The notes below the pieces were generated by a model. That model was not told the DNA's origin, searched no databases, and was given only the letters and a program-made list of their open reading frames with translations. DNA of 7,908 nucleotides from the NCBI GenBank assembly GCA_903910495.1, contig CAIVZW010000487.1, forward strand, positions 1 to 7,908. Reading direction: 5' to 3'. The translations under genes were made by a program, and so were the position numbers. Shown one piece after another: positions 1-5,148 of the stretch; the first letter of the stretch is position 1; each line of letters starts with the position of its first letter. This DNA comes from an uncultured beta proteobacterium (GTDB taxonomy: Bacteria > Pseudomonadota > Gammaproteobacteria > Burkholderiales > Rhodocyclaceae).

Positions 1-98
1 GAGCGTCCGGCAAAGGCGATCTCCCGCTGGGAATCGGCAGGCAGATCATGCAAATTGGCGACGGTGGTATGAAAAACCGCCTTCTGAAAGAGAGGCAT
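1..98 (-). CDS. engB: EngB/YihA ribosome biogenesis GTPase, N-terminal fragment (partial)
   Basis: Only the first 32 codons are present. Reading the minus strand from the ATG at 98 gives MPLFQKAVFHTTVANLHDLP followed by ADSQREIAFAGRS, and the frame runs off the window. The 'EIAFAGRS' stretch is the beta strand and opening of the G1 P-loop (FAGRSNAGKSS) typical of EngB, and the preceding 'F..T......LP' leader matches the usual EngB N-terminus. EngB is an essential cytoplasmic TRAFAC GTPase that assists late assembly of the large ribosomal subunit. It lies divergent from the cytochrome c4 gene, a pairing I recall from many betaproteobacteria. A TTG two codons upstream (104-102) is an alternative start; neither start has a strong Shine-Dalgarno sequence. 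The in-frame stop upstream is at 132-134. The identification rests on a short stretch, but the motif is distinctive. Confidence 0.85.
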   Translation of the reverse strand, partial: MPLFQKAVFHTTVANLHDLPADSQREIAFAGR

Positions 99-126
99 TG
101 GCAAACCGCAGAGGTTGGAGGCTAAC

Positions 127-154
127 GTGACTCAGCCTTAAAGTGCTATAGAAT
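127..154 (+). promoter_or_regulatory. Candidate sigma70-type promoter for the cytochrome c4 gene
   Basis: GTGACT (127-132, 4 of 6 matches to TTGACA) is followed after 16 nt by TAGAAT (149-154, 5 of 6 matches to TATAAT). An overlapping alternative -10, TATAGA, lies at 147-152. A start point near 160 would give a leader of about 50 nt before the ATG at 210. The site sits in the 111-nt divergent gap between engB and the cytochrome gene. It was found by eye only, so it is tentative. Confidence 0.35.
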
Positions 155-209
155 ATCAGGTTTGGAAGTTTGCTTCTCTGAACTCGGAATCATCCATAGG
201 AGTTTGTCC

Positions 210-845
210 ATGATTCGTACCACGGCTCTTGCGGTTCTCATGGCCGCCTGCTTCTCCGTCTTTGCAGCAGAAGAAGCAAAAGTCAAACCTGATCTGGCAA
301 AAGCCAGGAAAACCGCGGAATCGGTCTGCATAGCCTGCCACAGTGCAGACGGTAACAGTGTGATACCCGCCAACCCGATTCTCGCCGGTCAGGGATCGGA
401 ATATCTGTTCAAGCAGCTTTCCGAGTTCAAGGCGGCTGATGGCAAACCGGCCATACGCAACAACCCGATCATGGCCGGCATGGCGGCGCCCCTGAGCGGC
501 GAAGACATGAAGAGCCTGGCGCTCTATTTCTCGCAGCAGAAGCCGAGACCGGCGACGGCGACCGACGTAAAACTGGTTGCGGCCGGCAAGATCCTCTGGC
601 GCAAAGGTGATTTCGACCGGGGCATTCCGGCCTGCGCCGGTTGCCACGGCCCGGCGGGCGCGGGGGTTCCGGCACAGTACCCGCGCCTTTCCGGACAGCA
701 CGCCGAGTACACCGAGACCCAGTTGAAGAACTTCCGCAGTGAAGAACGTTCCAATGACGCGGAGAAGATGATGCGGACCATTGCGGACAAACTCTCGGAC
801 AAGCAGATCAAGGCAGTTGCCGACTACATTGCCGGCCTGCGCTGA
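210..845 (+). CDS. Periplasmic diheme cytochrome c4
   Basis: This 211-residue class I diheme cytochrome c should carry electrons in the periplasm, in known c4 proteins typically from the bc1 complex toward cbb3-type oxidases. Residues 1 to about 20 form a short signal peptide (MIRTTALAVLMAACFSVFAA), likely cut after A19 or A20. Two heme c sites are visible, C40-I-A-C43-H44 and C142-A-G-C145-H146, one per c-type fold, each followed by a GxG/Y-L or SGQ-Y loop. Likely axial methionines are M88 or M91 in 'NPIMAGMA' and M187 or M188 in 'KMMRTIA'. The C-terminus 'IKAVADYIAGLR' is typical of c4. I chose the ATG at 210 over the upstream in-frame ATG at 162 because AGGAG (198-202) lies 7 nt before it and because the signal peptide then begins the protein. 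The length is normal for the family. The gene is divergent from engB and 62 nt ahead of the CBS-domain gene. Confidence 0.9.
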   Translation: MIRTTALAVLMAACFSVFAAEEAKVKPDLAKARKTAESVCIACHSADGNSVIPANPILAGQGSEYLFKQLSEFKAADGKPAIRNNPIMAGMAAPLSGEDMKSLALYFSQQKPRPATATDVKLVAAGKILWRKGDFDRGIPACAGCHGPAGAGVPAQYPRLSGQHAEYTETQLKNFRSEERSNDAEKMMRTIADKLSDKQIKAVADYIAGLR

Positions 846-907
846 TTCATTTAAACTGGTTGGTGACGAACGCCTTGATCAACCCACCCACAAGGACGAG
901 GACGCCG

Positions 908-1339
908 ATGAAAACACTCAAACAGCTCATAGAAGGCAAGAACAAGAAACTGGCCGCCGTTGCTCCCGAGCAGTCGGTTCTGCGCGCCATCGAAATCATG
1001 GCCGAAGTCGACGTTGGCGCCCTTCTGGTGCTTGACGGCAAGCGCCTGTGCGGTGTTTTCTCCGAACGCGACTATGCGCGGAAGGTCATCCTGCAGGGCA
1101 AGGCGTCAAGACAGACACCGGTCAGCGAAGTCATGACCGGCAAGGTGATCTACGTCACTCAGGACAGGACGATCGAAGAGTGCATGGCGATCATGACCGA
1201 TAAACACATCCGCCACCTGCCGGTTCTCGATGGAAAACACAATGTCCTCGGCATTATTTCCATCGGCTACGTGGTCAAGGAAATGGTCAGTCAGCAGAAA
1301 TTCATCATCGGTCAGCTCGAGAACTACATCAGCGGCTGA
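908..1339 (+). CDS. Stand-alone protein with two CBS domains
   Basis: This 143-residue cytoplasmic protein is little more than a CBS pair (Bateman module). CBS1 covers roughly residues 10-65 and CBS2 roughly residues 72-130. CBS pairs usually bind adenine nucleotides (AMP, ATP, NAD(H), SAM), and the stand-alone forms act as poorly understood energy or redox sensors; no specific target can be named here. CBS1 has the usual ribose-contact pattern S52-E-R-D55 after 'GVFSERDY'. CBS2 has 'GIISIGYVVKE', where the commonly seen Asp (SIGD) is Tyr121, so the second site may be altered. The start is the ATG at 908, with GAGGA at 898-902, 5 nt upstream. A TTG at 860 would add 16 residues that look nothing like a CBS lead-in. 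Lying 62 nt after the cytochrome gene on the same strand, with no obvious terminator between them, it may be co-transcribed. Confidence 0.88.
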   Translation: MKTLKQLIEGKNKKLAAVAPEQSVLRAIEIMAEVDVGALLVLDGKRLCGVFSERDYARKVILQGKASRQTPVSEVMTGKVIYVTQDRTIEECMAIMTDKHIRHLPVLDGKHNVLGIISIGYVVKEMVSQQKFIIGQLENYISG

Positions 1340-1354
1340 TAACAGGACCGCTTG

Positions 1355-1380
1355 CGCGCGGAGAGCCCCTTCTCCGCGCG
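1355..1380. terminator. Perfect GC-rich hairpin between convergent genes; possible bidirectional terminator
   Basis: CGCGCGGAGA (1355-1364) and TCTCCGCGCG (1371-1380) are perfect 10-bp inverted arms around a 6-nt loop, GCCCCT. The hairpin sits 15 nt after the CBS stop codon and 44 nt beyond the gpmI stop codon, where a shared transcription stop would be expected. Neither side has a T-run, so it does not fit the textbook intrinsic terminator. It may instead slow polymerase, protect 3' ends, or be a degenerate copy of a palindromic repeat. Confidence 0.5.
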
Positions 1381-1424
1381 GGCTGAGTTGAGGGCTGACA
1401 CATTGACTCCCGCCCACCAGGGCC

Positions 1425-3071
1425 TCAGGATGACCTGATCTCCAGCAGGCTCTCGTCCCACTTGGCATGCTTCTCAAGACCGAGCAGATTGGCCGTCGTC
1501 GCCGCGAGGTTGGACAGGCCGGCCGTCGAAAGCGGCTTGAGGCCAAGCTTGCCGGCGCTCACGTTATCATAGAGGATCAGCGGAACCGGGTTCAGGGTAT
1601 GCGCGGTCTTGGCCTTGAACGAGCCGTCCTTGTTCTGCGCCGGCTGCCTGGTCTTCTTGTCCAGTTCGTACATCTCGTCGGCATTGCCGTGGTCGGCGGT
1701 AATCAGCGCCACGCCGCCCATGGCATCGATCACCGGCAGGATGCGTGCCAGCTCCAGATCCACGGCCTCGATGGCCATCGTCGCCGCACGGAAATTTCCG
1801 GTGTGGCCGACCATGTCGCCGTTGGCGAAATTGCAGCGCAGCGTCCGGTACTTGCCGCTCTTCAGCGCCGCTATCATGGCATCGGCAATTTCAGCGGCCT
1901 TCATCCACGGGCGCTGCTCGAAAGGTACCACGTCGCTCGGCACTTCCTGATAGGTTTCGCCGTCGAACTTGTTTGAACGGTTACCGTTCCAGAAATAAGT
2001 CACATGGCCGAATTTCTGCGTCTCGGAACAGGCAAACTGCGTGATGCCGGCCTTGGAGAACCACTCGCCCGAAGTGTCCAGAATGGCCGGCGGGTTCACC
2101 AGAAAGCGCCGGGGCAGCTTGAGGTCACCGTCGTACTGCAGCATGCCGGCATAGGTCACCTTCGGCACGCGCAGGCGGTCAAACTTGTCGAAAGTTGTTT
2201 CCTCGAAAGCCCGGGTGATTTCAATGGCGCGGTCGCCACGGAAGTTGAACAGAACGACGGAATCGCCGTCCTCGACCGTACCGACGGACTTGCCATCCCT
2301 GGCAATCACGAACGGCGGCAGATCCTGGTCGATGGTTCCCGGGAACTTGACGCGCAAGGCCTTTACCGCCGCCGAGGCGCTGGCGAACTTCTCGCCCTCG
2401 CCCAGCACATGGGTGTGCCAGCCGTTTTCGACCATGCTCCAGTTGGCGTCGTAACGATCCATGGTGATATTCATGCGCCCGCCACCCGAGGCGATCTGCG
2501 CATCGAAGTCACCGGCGCTGGCTTCGGCCAGGAAGGCTTCGAACGGTTCGACGTAATCGAGGGCGCTGGTTTCCGGCACGTCACGGCCGTCGAGCAGGGT
2601 GTGAATGCGCACCGCCTTGACGCCCTCTTCCCTGGCCCGCAGCACCATCGCCTTCAGGTGGTCGATGTGGCTGTGCACATTGCCGTCGGAGAAGAGACCG
2701 ATGAAATGAATCACCCCACGACCGGCCCTGGCACCGGCGACAATCTGCTGCCAGGCCTCGCCCTGCCAGATCGCGCCCGAGGCAATGGCATCGGCAACCA
2801 GCGACGCGCCTTGGCTGTACACCTGGCCGGCACCGATGGCGTTATGGCCGACTTCGGAATTGCCCATATCCTCGTCGGACGGCATGCCCACCGCCGTGCC
2901 GTGCGCACGCAGGGTGATATTCGGATAACTGGCGAACAGCCGATCGAGGGTCGGTTTTCTCGCCGCGGCAATAGCGCTGCCGACATCGGACTTGGAAATG
3001 CCGTAGCCATCCATGACGATGGTAAGCACCGGGCCATTTATTCCGGCGAATGAAGCAAGTTTTTGCAACAT
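1425..3071 (-). CDS. gpmI: 2,3-bisphosphoglycerate-independent phosphoglycerate mutase (iPGM), long plant-like form
   Basis: This cytoplasmic enzyme interconverts 3-phosphoglycerate and 2-phosphoglycerate in glycolysis and gluconeogenesis, through a phosphoserine intermediate and two Mn ions. The full metal and catalytic set is visible: D21 (MDGYG), nucleophile S72 (DMGNSEVGHN), D419 and H423 (GDMVGHTG), D460 and H461 (TADHGNAD), and H491 (TAHTLNP). The substrate loops S128-D-G..H133 and D161-G-R-D164 are also present. At 548 residues it is longer than the roughly 510-residue common bacterial form. Stretches such as 'RAHGTAVGMP', 'SGGGRMNITMDRY', 'YAGMLQYDGDLKLP' and 'FACSETQKFGHVTYFWNGN' resemble the long iPGM of plants. 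I chose the ATG at 3071 over a TTG at 3086 because AGGAA (3082-3078) lies 6 nt upstream of it and overlaps the TTG-start codons. The gene is convergent with the CBS gene and lies downstream of bioC on the same strand, across a 207-nt gap. Confidence 0.96.
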   Translation of the reverse strand: MLQKLASFAGINGPVLTIVMDGYGISKSDVGSAIAAARKPTLDRLFASYPNITLRAHGTAVGMPSDEDMGNSEVGHNAIGAGQVYSQGASLVADAIASGAIWQGEAWQQIVAGARAGRGVIHFIGLFSDGNVHSHIDHLKAMVLRAREEGVKAVRIHTLLDGRDVPETSALDYVEPFEAFLAEASAGDFDAQIASGGGRMNITMDRYDANWSMVENGWHTHVLGEGEKFASASAAVKALRVKFPGTIDQDLPPFVIARDGKSVGTVEDGDSVVLFNFRGDRAIEITRAFEETTFDKFDRLRVPKVTYAGMLQYDGDLKLPRRFLVNPPAILDTSGEWFSKAGITQFACSETQKFGHVTYFWNGNRSNKFDGETYQEVPSDVVPFEQRPWMKAAEIADAMIAALKSGKYRTLRCNFANGDMVGHTGNFRAATMAIEAVDLELARILPVIDAMGGVALITADHGNADEMYELDKKTRQPAQNKDGSFKAKTAHTLNPVPLILYDNVSAGKLGLKPLSTAGLSNLAATTANLLGLEKHAKWDESLLEIRSS

Positions 3072-3128
3072 GATGTGTTCCTGCAAGGAATTGGAGAATC
3101 AGAAAATACTATGGAAAGAAAGCGGTGA

Positions 3129-3157
3129 ATCATAACAAACTCGCACCCCTTAGCGAA
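3129..3157 (-). promoter_or_regulatory. Candidate promoter for gpmI
   Basis: On the minus strand, TATGAT (3134-3129, 5 of 6 matches to TATAAT) lies 17 nt after a weak TTCGCT (3157-3152, 3 of 6 matches to TTGACA). It would start transcription near 3122 and give a leader of about 50 nt. The weak -35 falls inside a 9-mer that recurs 30 nt further upstream, in the inverted repeat at 3183-3258. It suggests gpmI has its own promoter rather than depending on bioC. Found by eye only. Confidence 0.35.
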
Positions 3158-3182
3158 CCAGGAAATAGAAAACGGCAATAAA

Positions 3183-3258
3183 GCGAACCACCAGTACGCC
3201 AAGTTTAATTCTTGTCCTTCTTGGTGAAACTTTGTGTCTTGGTGTCTTGGTGGTTCGC
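3183..3258. repeat. Large imperfect inverted repeat between bioC and gpmI, probable dispersed palindromic element
   Basis: The arms at 3183-3203 and 3238-3258 match inversely at 18 of 21 positions around a 34-nt loop. The outer 11 bases (GCGAACCACCA / TGGTGGTTCGC) are perfect. The right half contains three CTTGGTG units (3220-3226, 3238-3244, 3246-3252). I recall similar CACCAAGACACCAAG-rich palindromes scattered through many environmental bacterial genomes, but copy number cannot be seen here. On the minus strand the hairpin starts 21 nt after the bioC stop codon and is followed by TTTATT, so it could also attenuate or end the bioC transcript. The DNA here has lower GC than the flanking genes and no credible coding frame. 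Confidence 0.65.
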
Positions 3259-3278
3259 TGTTTCTTGTTGACTGTCTA

Positions 3279-4166
3279 CTAGCGCAATCGTTGCTTGGGA
3301 TCAAAGCGGACGATGGCACTGCCGTCCGCCGTCTTTTTTGGCTGTGCCTTCCAGGCATGGCCATAAACCACTTCGAAGGTTGCCGGCAGGCGCCCGTCGT
3401 TCATCCTTTTTTCGTACTCGGCACGCACCGCCGCCCACGCCGTACGCCCCATCAGCCCGTGACGACGTGCGTGCATGGCACAGCTAGAACCGCTCTGGCG
3501 CAAATCCCGGAAAAGGTCGTCGATACTCGGATAGGTCAGGGTCAGCAGCTCGACATCCATCACCGGATCGGCAAAACCGCATTCGAGCAGCATGTCGCCG
3601 TAATCGTGCATGTCGGCGAAACGCTGGGTATGCTCGTAGCCGTCTGAAAAGCTGGCGCGCAATTCTTTCAGCGTATCCGGACCGAAGGTGGAAAACATCA
3701 ACAACCCGCCCACGTCCAGCGTACGCTGCAACTCGCGGAAAACCGGCAACGGATCGTCCAGCCAGTACAGCATCAGGTTCGACCAGATCAGCCCGGTCGA
3801 TCCCGATTTGAAGGGCAATGCCGGCGCATCGGCACACACCAGTGAGGTCTTGTTGCCGCGCAGAAAAGGGAGCAGCCAGCGCAAGCGCGAACGCTGCCCG
3901 CGCCCGGCAAGCAGCATGGCTGCACTGAGATCGGCGCCGACGACCTGTGATTTCGGGTAACGCTCGCTCAGCGCGGTCAGGCTGGCCCCGGTACCGCAGC
4001 CCAGATCAAGCACGCAGCGCGGCTCGATCTTCACGTAGTCGAGCCGTTCGAGCATGCGGCTGGCGATCTCGCGCTGCAAAACGGAAAACGCATCGTAGCC
4101 CGCCGCCGCACGCGAGAAATTGCGTCGCACCTGACACGAATCAACAAACGGCGCTGGTGCATTCAC
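3279..4166 (-). CDS. bioC: Malonyl-ACP O-methyltransferase BioC
   Basis: BioC is a cytoplasmic SAM-dependent methyltransferase. It methylates the free carboxyl of malonyl-ACP so that fatty-acid synthesis can build pimeloyl-ACP methyl ester, the biotin precursor. The 295-residue protein opens with the family signature V13-R-R-N-F-S-R-A-A..YD. Motif I is V52-LDLGCGTG (to G60), the acidic ribose contact is D79 (VVGADLS), and D113 (CADAPALPF) is the adenine-side acid. 'SNLMLYWLDD' (129-138) and 'FSTFGPDTLKELR' (158-170) are strongly BioC-like. It is longer than E. coli BioC (about 251 residues) through its C-terminus, as I recall for betaproteobacterial members. The start is GTG at 4166: an in-frame TAA lies only 12 nt upstream (4181-4179), and the ATG at 4162 is out of frame. 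No clear Shine-Dalgarno sequence precedes it. It is divergent from comF; no other biotin gene lies in the window. Confidence 0.92.
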   Translation of the reverse strand: MNAPAPFVDSCQVRRNFSRAAAGYDAFSVLQREIASRMLERLDYVKIEPRCVLDLGCGTGASLTALSERYPKSQVVGADLSAAMLLAGRGQRSRLRWLLPFLRGNKTSLVCADAPALPFKSGSTGLIWSNLMLYWLDDPLPVFRELQRTLDVGGLLMFSTFGPDTLKELRASFSDGYEHTQRFADMHDYGDMLLECGFADPVMDVELLTLTYPSIDDLFRDLRQSGSSCAMHARRHGLMGRTAWAAVRAEYEKRMNDGRLPATFEVVYGHAWKAQPKKTADGSAIVRFDPKQRLR

Positions 4167-4211
4167 TGAAAAAATACTTTAGTCATGAGCAAAACCTGGC
4201 TTAAAAAGGGA

Positions 4212-4232
4212 GACATGCAGGGGACATGCAGG
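4212..4232. repeat. 11-bp tandem direct repeat in the bioC/comF divergent gap
   Basis: GACATGCAGG occurs at 4212-4221 and again at 4223-4232, a spacing of exactly 11 bp, about one helical turn. It lies 46 nt upstream of the bioC GTG and 35 nt upstream of the comF ATG, in the only non-coding DNA the two genes share. The placement could suit a regulator binding one face of the DNA, but chance duplication is equally possible. I found no convincing -35/-10 pair for either gene in this 100-nt gap. Confidence 0.4.
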
Positions 4233-4266
4233 CACAATCCATATACCGCTCGGATACGGATCGGAG

Positions 4267-4986
4267 ATGCCGATTTTACCTCAAAACAAGGGCTTGCAGA
4301 CCGCATCAAGGCCCAGCATCGCCTTGCTGGCACAGGACTGCCTGCTTTGCGCGGCCACCAGTTACCGGGACATCCTGTGCCGCGCCTGTGCCGCCGATCT
4401 GCCACGACTTCAACGCCCGCTTTGCCCGCGCTGCGCCCTGCCCACGGCCAATGGCGAAATCTGCGGCCGCTGCCTGGCCAGGCCACCGAACTACGACACT
4501 ACCCTGGCCGCGTATCGCTATGACTTCCCGCTCGACAAACTGGTCCAGTCCTTCAAATACGGGCATCGCCTGGTTCTCGGCGCCTATTTCGGCCGGCAAC
4601 TGGCCACGTCAAGCATGCCCATTGCCGCCGACATGATCATCCCCTTGCCGCTGCACCCCGAGCGTCTGCGCCAACGCGGTTTCAACCAGGCGCTTGAACT
4701 CGCGCGACCGGTCAGCAAGGCATGGCAAGTACCTATTGACGCAACAAGTTGTAGCCGCTCCCGCAACACGCCGGCCCAGGCCGACCTGCCTTGGGGCGAG
4801 CGGGTAAAAAACATGCGTGGCGCCTTCCACTGCTCGGCCGATTTCAGCGGCAAGCGGATTATTCTTGTTGACGACGTGATGACCACCGGCAGCTCACTCG
4901 ACGAGTGCGCACGCACGCTCAAACTGCACGGCGCGGCCGAGGTCAGCCTGCTGGTCGTGGCACGGGCACTGCCCGCATCGTCATGA
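4267..4986 (+). CDS. comF: ComF family protein (zinc-binding, phosphoribosyltransferase-like)
   Basis: ComF proteins support natural transformation in the cytoplasm, where they act with DprA and the ComFA helicase or PriA on incoming single-stranded DNA; many bearers are not known to be competent. This 239-residue copy has an N-terminal zinc-binding region of four CxxC pairs: C25/C28, C38/C41, C53/C56 and C66/C69. A phosphoribosyltransferase-like domain follows. It shows 'FKYGHR' (96-101), 'IIPLPLHPERLRQRGFNQ' (124-141), 'RNTPAQADL' (166-174), and the PRPP-binding loop I198-ILVDDVMTTGSSL (to L211). All family hallmarks are intact and the length is normal. The start is the ATG at 4267, with only a weak GGA at 4258-4260; the four CxxC pairs would also fit a slightly later start. 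It is divergent from bioC, with 100 nt between the two start codons, and convergent with the glutamate dehydrogenase gene. Confidence 0.92.
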   Translation: MPILPQNKGLQTASRPSIALLAQDCLLCAATSYRDILCRACAADLPRLQRPLCPRCALPTANGEICGRCLARPPNYDTTLAAYRYDFPLDKLVQSFKYGHRLVLGAYFGRQLATSSMPIAADMIIPLPLHPERLRQRGFNQALELARPVSKAWQVPIDATSCSRSRNTPAQADLPWGERVKNMRGAFHCSADFSGKRIILVDDVMTTGSSLDECARTLKLHGAAEVSLLVVARALPASS

Positions 4987-5003
4987 AACGAAGGAGAAGA
5001 CTG

Positions 5004-5111
5004 GCCCTCACCCCAACCCTCTCCCGCAGAAGAGGGGGAAAACCAGAGCCCCCTCCCGGCTCTGCATTCCCTGCGGTCACGGGAGAGGGTGCGCGGCAGC
5101 GCGGTGAGGGC
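5004..5111. repeat. Nested palindromic intergenic element between comF and the glutamate dehydrogenase gene
   Basis: Two perfect inverted pairs are nested. The outer pair is GCCCTCACC (5004-5012) with GGTGAGGGC (5103-5111), 9 bp. The inner pair is ACCCTCTCCCG (5016-5026) with CGGGAGAGGGT (5080-5090), 11 bp. Inside lies a third hairpin, CAGAGCC (5044-5050) with GGCTCTG (5058-5064), around loop CCCTCCC. The whole can fold into one long branched stem of about 108 nt that nearly fills this 162-nt convergent gap. It starts 18 nt after the comF stop codon and ends 37 nt from the opposite stop codon. Read through, one frame gives 'LALTPTLSRRRGG', a peptide I recall as a common artefact translated from dispersed REP/BIME-like repeats in proteobacterial genomes. 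It may also terminate or stabilise both transcripts. Confidence 0.75.
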
Positions 5112-5148
5112 AACGGGAATGCGCTTTCTGAATCACTTCGCTAGCGCA

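Noticed and set aside
162..209. Sixteen-residue N-terminal extension of the cytochrome from the ATG at 162
   Set aside because: It would put a non-signal sequence before the signal peptide, and the AGGAG at 198-202 is correctly spaced only for the ATG at 210.
240..251. Possible lipobox (M-A-A-C14) in the cytochrome signal peptide
   Set aside because: Met at -3 is a poor lipobox residue, and a good signal peptidase I site (V-F-A) follows. Cytochromes c4 are normally soluble or peripherally bound.
2004..3053. 349-codon plus-strand frame lying opposite gpmI
   Set aside because: It lies wholly antisense to a gene with every catalytic residue intact. Its translation is low-complexity, rich in Gly, Arg and His, with no recognisable domain, as expected for the shadow of a GC-rich gene.
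4185..4523. Frame starting ahead of comF across the tandem repeat
   Set aside because: It overlaps comF in another frame and encodes no domain. The comF frame carries the four CxxC pairs and the PRPP loop.
5121..5147. Short GCGC...GCGC inverted bases between the palindromic element and the glutamate dehydrogenase stop codon
   Set aside because: Only 4 bp per arm, with a 19-nt loop; within chance expectation for GC-rich DNA.
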